A stretch of DNA of 64,000 nt from Linum tenue (lineage: Eukaryota; Streptophyta; Magnoliopsida; Malpighiales; Linaceae): positions 10,686,150 to 10,750,149 of the forward strand of contig CAMGYJ010000004.1 of assembly GCA_946122785.1 (NCBI GenBank), given 5' to 3'. Position numbers and translations under genes: made by a program. Positions within the stretch are counted from its first letter, which is position 1, and each line of letters begins with the position of its first letter. Positions 1-11,372 of the stretch are shown piece after piece. A model generated the notes under the pieces. It was not told the origin of the DNA, did no database searches, and saw only the letters and a program-made list of their open reading frames with translations.

Positions 1-1176
1 CCATGTAACCCTGTCCCAACATAGCAAAACATCACACCATCTAATGGTAAATTATTTTATAAAACACCATAGAAAACCATCACATAACCATCATCATCGA
101 CACGCACACTTCGTATATCACATCATAGAAAGTTATCACTTAACCACATCATAGTAATCTTTATACAAGGATTCAATCACATGCATGGTTAGGTTGATTC
201 AGTGCCCATTTACTTCTTAATTTGCCAAGTCATGCACTCCTCGGATAGTACAGTAGATGTCCTGTATACCACATCGGATTGTACCTATATTGATGTCCTG
301 TAAATCCACTACGGGATCATACCCTGACTGATATCCTATATAACAGCACGAGACATACCCGGACCGATGTCCTGTAAAACCAACGCATGATCATACCTTC
401 ACCAATGTCATATAAATTCATCTATTGTACTGATTGCACAATAGAGCGGCTTTATATTTGTATTAAGTTATCAAACAGTTCCCTTTACAGTTAGTCACAC
501 ATTTAATATTGGATGATAATGTGAAGTGAAGCAAAAGTGTCTTTATAACTAACATTTTCTTTGGATATCATTCATAAAATGTTGAAGGTAATATAGAAGC
601 ATAGCAGCATAGTTTGGTTGTACGTTAATATAATGGTGGAAAAGGCTGGCGAACACTCGATGTGTAATATACACCTTCATTCACATCTATTAGCTGTACT
701 TTAATATATTTTGTCAAATAAGAATCGTTGGTTATTATTTTTGCATTGAATGAATAGTAAGATTTGAATTAGAGACTGAAGTTCACCGATTAGAGACTAT
801 GATATAGTATCATGTCCAAATTCCGTTAATACATTATCTAAATAGCAAAACTTGATAGGAGTACGGTAAGGTGGCGTACGCTAGCTTAATACACGTACAA
901 CTTATGAAGTTTAAAATGATTGGTGAATCAAAGATAAGTTGGTCATGAATACTATTTTTCAAGCGGTGATGAAGTTACAACGTTGTTTGGCATTATTGTA
1001 GATCATGCTTAAAACCTGGATCATATTAGATGAAACACGGATAAAAGATAACAATAATAAATAAATATGAAAAGTAGGAATCCGATACCATTGGAAGAAA
1101 TTATAGATAAAAGAAGAAAAAGTACACACATACGAAACTCGCCGCCCATCGGGCTGGCACAAAACTAGTTATATAC
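1..1176. other. left flank, no gene recognised
   Basis: This AT-rich stretch shows no supported coding region. Around 240-425 a loose repeat built on 'gatgtcctgta' followed by 'atcatacc'-like words recurs about every 55-60 bp, which looks like an old satellite remnant. The rest holds nothing I recognise. It lies outside the duplicated unit and so is probably the original left flank. Confidence 0.5.
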
Positions 1177-1583
1177 TTAGGGAGAAGAAAAATATTAAGC
1201 CAATATTGTAAAGTGCTAGTAATCACTGAGGAAATCAACTGAATACGACCTGCATAAGTCAATAACCGAGACCTCCAACTTCGAAGTCGCTGAGTAATCT
1301 TGTCAATAAGTACCTGGCAGTCTTGCCTAGTCAGCTTACCAGTTATCAGAGGAACTCCAAGGTATCGAACAGGGAGAGAACCGTGAAGAAATTCTGTCAC
1401 ATTTGAGATATACTGCTGCTCTTCCTTGGATATTCCAGCGCAAAACAATTGGCATTTTGCAGCATTACACTTAAGCCCAGAAAGAGTATAAAAACTATCC
1501 ATCAGCCTCCTAATACCTGCCACCCCTCTCACTGATCCATTGGTAAAAACCATTAGATCATCCTCAAAACATGATATGGAATG
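1177..1583 (-). pseudogene. LINE (non-LTR) reverse transcriptase fragment, copy A
   Basis: The minus strand encodes the middle to end of a plant LINE reverse transcriptase. It has the YxDD-equivalent block (here FEDDLMVF, where families usually have FADD), then SGLKCNAAKCQLF, LPVRYLGVPL, and a WRSRLLTYAGRIQLI segment ending YWLNIFLLPK. The endonuclease, the N-terminal RT and the 3' end are absent, so this is a dead fragment. Copy A keeps the LLPK residues beyond the point where copy B breaks off, which suggests that A has the older junction. Confidence 0.8.
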
Positions 1584-1691
1584 GTAAGAATTGTGATCTC
1601 GAGAATGCCTGCTTAATGTAACCAACAAAATCGTTACTAAATTATATATCCTCTTCATGTAATAACAAGTTCGAAGCTGATGTGAGTGCAT

Positions 1692-2949
1692 TTATAGTCG
1701 CTAAAACTCTTTCTTTTGGTTCTCGAGACACAAAGTATAAACAAAGTATGACTACATGCATGCATTTTGATAGCAGATTACTTTTCTTAGCAAAATATTT
1801 GTCATCATAAACGACAGAATGATATACAAGATATGAAAAGTTAACGTACCCGCAATTGAAATTCGAAACCTCTACGGAAAATCACTTTCTCATTTGTCCT
1901 CCGCCATACATAAGTGAATATGTTTGCAAGATATGGTTAGTGAATTAGTACGATATTATTTGCTTTGAACCAATCCCGCAAGGATTTATTATTAAGTATT
2001 CTCCCCAATATTCCTCGTATTAATTGGGTTAGATGGACACTAATATACAAAAATGTCAAGACAAGGACCACGAACATTGTGTCATCTCCAAGCAATTACT
2101 TTGATCCACCAGATAGCTTGTATCATGCCAAACAAACACACGTCTCCCTTAATCCGTCAAACAAACGCATATTTCAAATCTCAAGTTCACCGAATGAGGA
2201 TTCACTGAACTGACGTCCACACTGGCACCCCCAATCCGAATCCAAACTCTCTAATACCAATTGCTGAAATCGAGTATTTTAAGTAGTACGATATTTTATA
2301 CTTTAAATCAAACCCGTACGAATTTACTATTGGTATTACTCGATTAACATTAACTCACACCGTCACACGTCAATTGACATGCTTCCAAATTCAGTGTTGG
2401 CCTGTACTTAGGCACAACGACCGCATTCCACACGATGTACCGTACCACGGCACGAGACCGCATTAACAACGAACGAAGCTTCGTCCGACCCATCCAGCAG
2501 GGTCCATTTTTGGACTGAACGGCACCGACCGTACCCTACTTTATTCTTTTAACTCAACTCTGACACGAAGAAGAGATGATAGATATATATATAATTGCTG
2601 CACTTACAATTAAGCTAGCTCGTTTCAGAAACAGGACATAGTTTGCAATTATCGAAGAACGTGAGTCTCTCTGTGCTGACACTTCATCCAAGGTGGAATC
2701 CCCAAATTTTATATGTTGCCAACTTGATTGATCAACAACCGCCGAAGACTTCTCCGATTTGGAATCACAGACAGATAGCTAGAGTTTCAATGTATTTAAA
2801 AGAAGCAAAATAACGTGCAGAAATACATAGAATTGTGAATGAAGCAGGAGCGGGGGGGTTGAGATGTTCGATAAGTACTGTTTGAATGGATTCTAATTCC
2901 AATTAGCTAGGAAAAAAATAATAATCTTACTCCAACTAGAATACACTAT
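1692..2949. other. duplicated non-coding DNA, left part
   Basis: No gene is recognised. An open frame of 82 codons at 1965-2213 recurs unchanged in copy B, but the surrounding non-coding bases are equally unchanged, so its conservation reflects the recent common origin rather than selection on a protein. By eye I found no mismatch with 47372-48629. Confidence 0.6.
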
Positions 2950-3531
2950 GGCTGCGTTTGGATACAAGGATTTGGATTTGGTATTTGTGATTTGGATTTT
3001 CAATTACCAAATCATGTGTTTGGATATTAATTACATTTGGTATTTGGATTTGTGTAAAATTCATGGGGTGATTTCCAAATACATGTATAGTGTATTTTTT
3101 GTCAACTTCAAATACATTTCAACAACTAGTGATTTGAAATACCTCCTAACAAAAGAATGGACCTATTTGTAAAATATGAAAAGTTTAGGTATTATAGTGT
3201 GAGGCAAAACATATAAAGGTACCAAAATGTAATTTTACGTTCAAAATTTCAGGACCTTTTTGTATAATTTTAAAAGTTTAGGTACTAAATTGTAAGAAAA
3301 AATAATTTTGGGTACCAAACTGTAATTTACCAAAATTTGTAGTAAGTGACCAGAAAATTAAAAATTGAAAATGAAAATTATAATTACAAAAATACAAACA
3401 AATTACAAATGAGTATCCAAACAATGAATTTGAATTACATGTATTTCAAATGCTAATACTTCAAATACTTCCATTCCAAATGCTAGTATTTCAAATACCT
3501 TACATTTAAAATACACTTATCCAAACGCACC
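2950..3531. mobile_element. MITE present only in copy A
   Basis: A 582-bp element lies between two copies of CTAT (2946-2949 and 3532-3535). Copy B has a single CTAT at 48626-48629 with the same flanks, a clean empty site. The ends are inverted: the left begins GGCTGCGTTTGGATA and the right, reverse-complemented, begins GGTGCGTTTGGATA. The inside is AT-rich and non-coding, with subterminal 'atttggatttgg' and 'caaatgctagtatttc' repeats. The superfamily is unclear: the GTTTGG ends recall PIF/Harbinger Tourist-like elements, but those make 3-bp TNA duplications. Confidence 0.88.
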
Positions 3532-3535
3532 CTAT

Positions 3536-4665
3536 ATGTCTTTAAATGTCTGGAATCCTCGTCAAACAAGGATTTCTAATCTTACACCGATCAAGTGCTC
3601 GAATTACTCTTTCTGAACAAAGAATACAGTTTTGGCCCAATCTGACTCGATCGAGTAGCAACATGAATTAGATTGATTGCGAAGGAATCACAATCCAATA
3701 AGGAATTCTAATCCTACTATAAAGAAAATAATTCAAACTCATGAAACATTTTACTGTATATTCCTCTCCGATCATATATGTAACTACTACGTACCCATGG
3801 TGTTCATAACACATTGAAAATAACCTAGAGAGTAATAAAAAATACTGTTTACCAGTGACAATTATGCTCGAGACTATGAAGAGAGCTACGATTATCGCAT
3901 GCATAGAGATATTCTAACGTTAATAGTTTAGTCGGTAGGTGAGGATCGAACTGGGCCGGTGTCCGGATCCTTGCGATCGATTTTGCGGCATTAGTTTAGC
4001 ACTTTAGCTAGTTGGCATGCATGCATATATGGTTGGCTTGGCTTGGCTAGCTACTGCGACTGCCTCGATCGCCCGAGGTTAGAGTTCCAAGGAATATTTG
4101 CCAAGGGCGCCCGTAGCTCACTTCTCCATCCTCATTCACTGCATCTAGCTAGCTACTCGTCTGCGATAATATTAAACTACCGCTCCCTATGTCATTGCTA
4201 CAGATTTCCACATGATCTTGAAAATATACTCGTATCAAAGTGGTCTACTTTGTCTTTTCTGCGTACGTACATCTTTGCTGCTATAATATTCTTTTACCTT
4301 TCTCTTTTTTATTTTTATTGAACGTTTATTGTGCGGCAGGCTTAAGGAGACCAGTGCTGGCTGCTGGGTTGATGAAGTACACGATGATATCAAGCCACCG
4401 GCTCAACTCTTCGAAATAAGTTTGGTTCGCAAGTTATCTCTTCTAAGTAACGACTCTAAGTTATTGATGTAAATTATCTAGGCATGATAATAATATACAT
4501 AGGTATAAACATTTTTTTAATCTTCAAACCTAATTTGGATGTTTCATTTAGAGGTGTGTAACTAAAAGAAGAGGTTTAAGATTAAATTTGAACAATCACG
4601 TGACAGTTTGATATTAGGATTGCGAATTGAGTATGAGGTGTGTATATATATATATATATATTAAT
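3536..4665. other. duplicated non-coding DNA between MITE and MULE
   Basis: This corresponds to 48630-49791. It differs by roughly 20 substitutions and a 28-bp indel (copy B has extra bases near 48937-48965). The 92-codon frame at 4043-4321 has no recognisable domain. A (TA)n tract at about 4641-4660 abuts the MULE. I see nothing functional. Confidence 0.55.
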
Positions 4666-4739
4666 GGGTAAATACTATTTTTTAGCCAAACCTTTTCCCC
4701 CTTCTGTAATATTAGCCAAAACTATCGTAATACTAATTA

Positions 4740-5035
4740 GGGTTAATATTTTTGTATGGCCTGAACTTTGACCAAAATAAACATCCTGGCCAATCTTTTC
4801 GATCTATAACATCCTGGCCCGAACTATACACCAAAATAAACAATTTGGCCAAACCCGATGTTTGACCGTTAACTTGGACGGTCAAACGCGTTGACTAACG
4901 GTCAACGAGCCATGTCACTGCCTAGTCAGCACGTTTAAATTAAAAAAAATTCCACCTATTCCATTTTATTTCCTTTCTCATTTTGAAGAAGAAAAAAAAA
5001 AGTCCCCCAAAACGCAGGACCCCTGCCCTAACCCT
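4740..5035 (+). repeat. inner MULE left terminal inverted repeat, copy A
   Basis: This matches the reverse complement of about 16790-17089 with a few percent difference. Such long repeats in Mutator elements normally carry the promoters of the element's genes. A cluster of TTGAC/GTCAA cores lies at 4861-4908 in alternating orientation, matching the W-box core bound by WRKY factors. An A-rich block follows at about 4987-5002. Confidence 0.85.
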
Positions 5036-5597
5036 ACCTTATCCATATCGCTTCATCCCCATCCACAGAATTCACCCGCCGTTCTCACTTTCTCCTTCCT
5101 TCATCGTCGAACCTTCTCACCTGACCGACTAAAATGCAGCGGCGGGCATTCTTCTGAGCCCCGCTGCCGCCGCCACCGCCATCGATTACCACCCTTCTCC
5201 CTTCTACCTCGCGAAGATTTCCCCCCTCCTCCCTCGCGATTTTTGCTTCTCTATGTGCATCGATAACGACTTGGTGAAAAAGGACGACGACGGGTCCACA
5301 TTCCTAAGGGAGCACAGCCAACAGATCGTATTCCCCACCAGCAACGTAAGCAATCAATCCCTTTCTTCTCTCCATTTCCATTCTTTTTTTAATCCTCGAT
5401 ACATCCAAGGATTAGGGCTTTCTAGTAAACTAATGCTCGTGACCAGCATTTGTCGGGTTCAGAGCTGGAAATTGAGATTAAAGTAATGGAAATAGAGATT
5501 AAAGTAATATCGTATCATTTTTTTTTCTTTGCTAGAATGGACGACATGGTTGAGCTTATTCTGCATCATGGAGGCGCTATGGATATGTCGGGGGGTG

Positions 5598-6594
5598 TGA
5601 TAACACCCTACTAGGGTGTTTGATTGACCGACTCCCAAACTTGACAACTCAAGCTCGAGAACCCTTCAACGAACCGTCAATCACAACGAACAAGAGATAA
5701 CGATGGGATTCAATGTGCAATCCTACACCTGGAGGAAGGCTCAATGAACATAAGTCGATGCTCGCCCACGATCAATGCGATTTTGATCGATACAAGAGCT
5801 TGATTCGAGCTTGGTTTTCTCGGCCAAACTCTCAACCAAAAACTAGCGAAGACACTTAGTTTAGGGTTTTTAATTCTTAATCAATCAATGAATAATTGTT
5901 ACAGCCCCTTGTGATGCTTAAATATAGTTACAATTTATCCTAAAACGAAACAGAAGCTAAAACTAACAAGGAAACTCAAAACAAACGAATTTCGGATACA
6001 ACAAGGAGTCCAACTCTGCTTTTCTGCTCAAGTCTCCAAACAGGCTTCCATACCATCTTTGAGCCACTCGATGGAAGTCTTCCAGGTACGCTAAGGTTCA
6101 TCCAATTCCTTTCCTTTGTATATTAACATGCACAGTTTCATGGGGCAAGAAGCTCTTGACTCGATTCCCAGTCAGATCTCTCGAGGAGAGCTTCAAAGTG
6201 GGCTTCACAAACCTGCTTTCTGCCTTAGCCATTTTCAGGCAGTTTCCAGATTCCTTCATAGCATGTTTGCGCGTTGGAATAGTGGCCTTCTGGAATTCAA
6301 TTCGAGCTACCAAGCATACCAGCAACAAGATAAACTTCTTAAGAACAAAACAAGAGATTAATCTCCCATTTCCATTAAACCAGTTGAGAGAACCGTCCCT
6401 CCAAAGTAGGCTACTTGAGCACGGCAATTGACTTAGCCACAACTTCATGTTCTTCAAATGACTTGGATGGACTTTTTTGGCAAGGAACTCTAGCTCGATA
6501 ATGACCCAATCCAGGATCATATCAGGCTCCCCCTCTTCAACAAGCTTTGTCCTCAAAGCTGGTACCCTTCGCTTCTCAAAATCGGCACAGAATT
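5598..6594 (-). repeat. 3' LTR of the gag-only element
   Basis: This matches 9128-10124 at offset 3,530 with few differences. The edge carries an inverted repeat, aacaccctactagggtgtt. On the minus strand the gag-protease frame runs uninterrupted into this repeat as far as 6098. Copy B lacks it: its site lies after 50759. Confidence 0.8.
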
Positions 6595-8953
6595 GGCTCC
6601 AAATGGGATCGAAAGTTGGCAACCCAAATTGATATTTCTGGAAAATTAGGTCAATGTTCTTCATTTGACGAATTGGGGCTTTCTCCCCCAATGATCGACA
6701 GATCAATTCCTGGGCACCATTATATTCGCCGAGCTTTGAATTGAAGTTATGCGTCAGCGTTTGGGCTCGACTCGTCGCCATAGGTGTCGATTTGATATTG
6801 TCCTCCTTCCCGCCACTAGCCGCATTCAAATCCTGGAAACCCAGAATTTGTGATTTGGATTTGGGCGTTTCCACATCGAGCATCCCCAGCTGCAATTGAT
6901 CACTCCCACAGCTTCCTAGGCTCTCCCCCAATGAATCCACATCGCTCGTTTGGTTCGAATCGACCTGGAAATGCTCAACCCATTCGGTCACTTGTTCCTC
7001 ATTCGAAAGTAGTTGCAGAGGAGGAGAAGCTCGATTGGGATCCTGCAAAACAGAATGTTCCAGCTCGATTTTGTCAATGGGATAGTTTCTCGGGGTTGTA
7101 GGGAATATGACAGTGTCATTGGCTTGGGACAGATCGCCCCCAAGAGCTCCACCCGTTTGACTCTCTCTCCTGCCCTGCTGTTCCGTCGCCGGAAAACAGG
7201 GGCTCTGTGGGAAGCTCGGGCTTCGTAGCTTTTCTCGCTTCAAGGCCGTCAACATGAACCGGCCCGTCATGAATCCCTTCCCCACCTTCCCTACACTCGT
7301 TTCGCCTCCATTCTTAGCCCGATTCGCGGTTAGCTGCTGTTGGTCAGAGCGCACCTCCGATGGGGATAGAGGCTTCAGCAAGAACTTCTTCCCGTCGAAC
7401 TTAAAATGATAACAATTTGTTCCTCCGTCGTGGGTTACTGCCCGGTCAAACTGCCAGGGGCGTCCCAACAAGAGGTGGGCAGCTTGCATAGGTGCAACAT
7501 CGCACAGCAACTCATCCGTATAGCTGCCGATTTTAAACGCAACTCGAGCCTGCTTTGTCACCTTAATCGATCCGTAGTCGTTAAGCCAATGTAAACCATA
7601 AGGCGCTGGATGCTTAATTGTTGCCAAACCCAGCTTCTTGACAGCATCTTGACTGACCACATTAGTGCAGCTGCCACCGTCGATGACGACAGACAAACAC
7701 TTGTCTCCAACCAAGCACCTTGTGTGGAAGAGGTTAGTTCGTTGCCCTTCGTCTACCTCGGAGGAAGCAGTTAAGGCCCTGATGTTCATCCCGGAGAGGA
7801 ATGCCCCTTTCTCCGCCTCAATTTCCTCATCGACTTCTTCCTCGGATGACCCACGATCCTCCTTCGGATCCCTGCCTTCATCGTCAGAGACATATTCACC
7901 ATCTCGTAAGACCAGCGCCTTGACGTTCGGGCATTGGTTGGCCTTATGCCCCCTGCCGTGACATTTAAAACATTGAATGGACCCGCTCGAAGCTCCTACG
8001 CACTCATAATTTCCCGGAGTTGCAACTCGAGGTGGCGGCTTAGGTGTTTCCAGTTTGGGTGGAGGCAGGACAGCCTCGGCAGAACCCTCCCCTGCTGCCC
8101 TTGAGCTCAGAAAACGCCTTCCCAAGATCAATTTCTGTTGTTTCTCAACCTTAGTTGCGAGGTGAACCACCTCTTCAAGATCAACAAATGATCTGAGCTC
8201 GACCTCATGTCGAACATCACGATTTAACCCATGTAAGAAACGGGCGATTGTAGCCTCTCTGTCTTCACGCACGTCTGCTCGGAGTAAGAGCAACTCTAAC
8301 TCTCGAAAATACTCCTCGACACTTCGGGATCCCTGACGAAGGTTTTGTAATGAATCATGGAGCTCACGTAAGTAGTACGCCGGCACAAAGCGCTCTCTCA
8401 TTAGCCCGCGCAATTCGTCCCATGTAGCCACGGGTGCTTGTAAGTTTCGTCGGCGTCGGACTTGCAATTGCTCCCACCATTGAGCTGCGTAGTCCACAAA
8501 TTCATACGTGACCATCGCCAACTTCTGCTGTTCGCGGAATTGACCACATTGAAAGAAGAGGACGACCTTCCTTTCCCAGTCCAAGTATGCCGCAACACTC
8601 ATTGCTCCTTGAAACACTGGAATTGTTAATTTGATTCCCGGAGGAATCGCGGCTTCTGTTTCTTGCGGTCTTCCCTGAAACTCTCGATTACGACGCCCAG
8701 GCTCAGGATTATGCAACACCAATTGCTGCTCTAGCTCCTCAACTCGGGCTCTGAGTTCGCGATCATCTCGTTCCTAACCTGCTTCTTCATTCCGTTCTGG
8801 TGCTTCTCTGCCGCGACGATTTCCCGCGTTTTGGGCCGCCTCTGGCGTCGCTGGTGATAGAGCATCGAGCCTCTGCTCGAGCTTATTGAACTGTGCCTGG
8901 AACAAGGCACTCATCTGAGCCAGGAGCTCGACCACGTTCCCCTGTTCCGCCAT
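6098..8953 (-). pseudogene. Ty3/gypsy-type gag-protease with one in-frame stop
   Basis: The likely start is the ATG at 8953 (MAEQGN...). A short N-terminal coiled-coil-like stretch follows, then a TAG stop at 8774-8776, then 874 open codons in the same frame from 8722. In order: a retrotransposon gag domain (about residues 35-200 of the 874, with YAAQWWEQL and FHGLN-like blocks), a CCHC knuckle CFKCHGRGHKANQC near residue 255, and a retropepsin-like domain with VVIDGGSCTNVV near residue 345 and LLGRPWQFDR near residue 425. The last ~250 residues match no pol domain I know, and the final part is encoded inside the LTR. A functional product would need readthrough of the stop. Confidence 0.8.
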
Positions 8954-9111
8954 CAAGGGAGGATCGCAGTGACCCTCTGTTTTCAACAACGAACTCTGTT
9001 CCTCTGTTCCCCTTTGCCGAAGAGCAGGATCTTCCGAAACCGATCCCTTCGACCTCGTCCACGGCGCCGCTCCCGCAACGCCCTTCTCCGTCCTGTCCAC
9101 TGTGTAGAACC

Positions 9112-9125
9112 GTGCTTTGATGCCA
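9112..9125 (-). promoter_or_regulatory. primer-binding site of gag-only element
   Basis: On the minus strand TGGCATCAAAGCAC begins 2 nt after the LTR end. It differs at two positions from the common plant initiator-Met primer site TGGTATCAGAGC. Confidence 0.6.
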
Positions 9126-9127
9126 CT

Positions 9128-10124
9128 TGATAACACCCTACTAGGGTGTTTGATTGACCGACTCCCAAACTTGACAACTCAAGCTCGAGAACCCTTCAAC
9201 GAACCGTCAATCACAACGAATAAGAGATAACGATGGGATTCAATGTGCAATCCTACACCTGGAGGAAGGCTCAATGAACATAAGTCGATGCTCGCCCACG
9301 ATCAATGCGATTTTGATCGATACAAGAGCTTGATTCGAGCTTGGTTTTCTCGGCCAAACTCTCAACCAAAAACTAGCGAAGACACTTAGTTTAGGGTTTT
9401 TAATTCTTAATCAATCAATGAATAATTGTTACAGCCCCTTGTGATGCTTAAATATAGTTACAATTTATCCTAAAACGAAACAGAAGCTAAAACTAACAAG
9501 GAAACTCAAAACAAACGAATTCCGGATACAACAAGGAGTCCAACTCTGCTTTTCTGCTCAAGTCTCCAAACAAGCTTCCATACCATCTTTGAGCCACTCG
9601 ATGGAAGTCTTCCAGGTACGCTAAGGTTCATCCAATTCCTTTCCTTTGTATATTAACATGCACAGTTTCATGGGGCAAGAAGCTCTTGACTCGATTCCCA
9701 GTCAGATCTCTCGAGGAGAGCTTCAAAGTGGGCTTCACAAACCTGCTTTCTGCCTTAGCCATTTTCAGGCAGTTTCCAGATTCCTTCATAGCATGTTTGC
9801 GCGTTGGAATAGTGGCCTTCTAGAATTCAGTTCGAGCTACCAAGCATACCAGCAACAAGATAAACTTCTTAAGAACAAAACAAGAGATTAATCTCCCATT
9901 TCCATTAAACCAGCTGAGAGAACCGTCCCTCCAAAGTAGGCTACTTGAGCACGGCAATTGACTTAGCCACAACTTCATGTTCTTCAAATGACTTGGATGG
10001 ACTTCTTTGGCAAGGAACTCTAGCTCGACAATGACCCAATCCAGGATCATATCAGGGTGTTCCTCTTCAACAAGCTTTGTCCTCAAAGCTGGTACCCTTC
10101 GCTTCTCAAAATCGGCACAGAATT
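9128..10124 (-). repeat. 5' LTR of the gag-only element, cut at the MULE junction
   Basis: The repeat ends at AATT 10121-10124, which both the element (6591-6594) and the MULE (B 51084-51087) share. MULE bases equivalent to B 50760-51083 are missing, so an insertion followed by microhomology-mediated deletion explains the join and the lost right target duplication. Confidence 0.75.
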
Positions 10125-10724
10125 CAGCTGCACCTGAGTTTGTTCGGCTAGATGATGATGCATGCTCAGACATCCGACGAGGAATACCATGAGATTAGAG
10201 TTGATTCTAGGAGAAGGAATAGAAGATTTATAGTAGATCTTGATGGTGAAGGTAGTTCAGTGAATCAATTGTTTGCGTGGGATGTCAACCATCATGCTGA
10301 CTTTGCTTCGGATAGTGCTAGTATTGAGGGTGGAGCTAAAGCTGAAGCTGTGGAGCTTGATGAGAGTTTGGAGATTGATGAGGGTATTGAAAGGGGATGC
10401 AGAACAAGTGAACGTGGAGGAGGAGATCAATGCCGAAGGATCAGTTGATACGGAGTATATGGCCTCTGAGGATTCTGCCCATGTTAGAGGGAACATTGCT
10501 GAAGATGATGGTGCTTGATAGACCGTCATTTACACATGTTTTCACCCCCGTTCTTACACCGTTTGAGGTGTTGATTCTCGTGTTTTAGGCCGATTTCACG
10601 CTAGGTTGTGCTTGTTTGTGATATTTCAGGTCCTAGTACGTGAATGAAGGCTTAGGAGCGAGTCTGGGGTCGATTGGACGAAGAACGGACGAAGGGCGAG
10701 CTTTTTGGGGAGTGCACGGGCACA

Positions 10725-11372
10725 ATTCCACGACCAATTGGCAGGACTGTAAAGCCGTCCAATTCAGGCTGGGCGGTGTCCCCCGGTCCTTGAGCTACCA
10801 CGAGCTGGCCGAGGCTCTCGACCTCGACCTCGACGACCGTCAGGACTACACCACCGAGGTAAATGAGCCACCGGAGGTGGACTTCGGGAGGCTGTACACC
10901 AGCCTGGCTCGGCCAGGCCAGACGCGTTCCTTCCAGTCCGGGAGGACGAAGGCATCTACCTTGCAGATCGACAACCGACTTCTCCACCACCTGCTGGCGA
11001 AGTCTTACACTCCTGCAGCTGAAAGCACCGACGCCATCACGAAGAGGACCCTGTACTTCATCCATTCGATCCGCCAGCGCCACCATCCTCTCCACCTGGG
11101 TTCGGTGGTGGCCAAGACCTTCGAGAAGACGGCTACAGAGCTGAAGAGCCTCCACTGCGCCCCCCTCATCACCTGCCTGGCCACCTTCTTTGGCCTTCTT
11201 TCACTGCAGGGGTGCATCGAGGAGGGGGACACCCTCATCTTTGGCAGCAAGACGATCGGGAAGATGCTGCTGTTGCGGGAGAGGAACGGTGTTCAATGGG
11301 TCGATGGGTTTACGGAACCTCCGATCCCCGCGGAGCCCGTACCTCGACGATCTTGGCGACGAGTAGGCTGTA
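10725..11372 (+). pseudogene. ATHILA ORF1-like fragment
   Basis: The frame that is open from 10640 enters internal sequence at about 10725. It shows QFRLGGVPRSLSYHELAEAL, then LLHHLLAKSYTPA, RTLYFIHSIRQR and LHLGSVVAKTFEKTA. This pattern fits the plant ATHILA ORF1 / 'putative plant transposon protein' families found in Athila-type elements. The N-terminus is replaced by LTR sequence through the deletion. The frame closes downstream without joining any pol domain. The assignment is by recalled pattern only. Confidence 0.55.

Larger units (their letters stand above)
5598..10124 (-). mobile_element. gag-protease-only LTR retrotransposon (TR-GAG-like)
   Basis: Direct repeats of about 997 bp (5598-6594 and 9128-10124) bound an internal region coding on the minus strand. 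On + the outer edge starts TGATAACACC, so on the coding strand the LTR ends TTATCA; two bases later comes TGGCATCAAAGCAC (reverse of 9112-9125), close to the plant initiator-Met primer site. The internal region holds gag and protease but no reverse transcriptase, RNase H or integrase, so it is non-autonomous. The right end is cut by a deletion into the MULE sharing AATT (10121-10124). No purine-rich tract is obvious at 6595, so the true LTR may be longer. Confidence 0.8.

Noticed and set aside
1965..2213. 82-codon frame conserved exactly at 47645-47893
   Set aside because: The surrounding non-coding DNA is equally identical, so conservation comes from the recent duplication or conversion, not from selection on a protein.
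2400..2860. Possible host promoter or exon with GC-richer words
   Set aside because: No open frame, splice pattern or domain could be supported.
4043..4321. 92-codon frame recurring in copy B
   Set aside because: No domain, and differences between copies include non-synonymous changes without pattern; likely chance.
6116..7961. Several plus-strand frames across 6116-7961
   Set aside because: Shadows of the minus-strand gag-protease frame.
10640..11155. Overlapping frames on the minus strand of the ORF1 fragment
   Set aside because: Shadow frames in GC-rich coding sequence; the + strand frame carries the family motifs.
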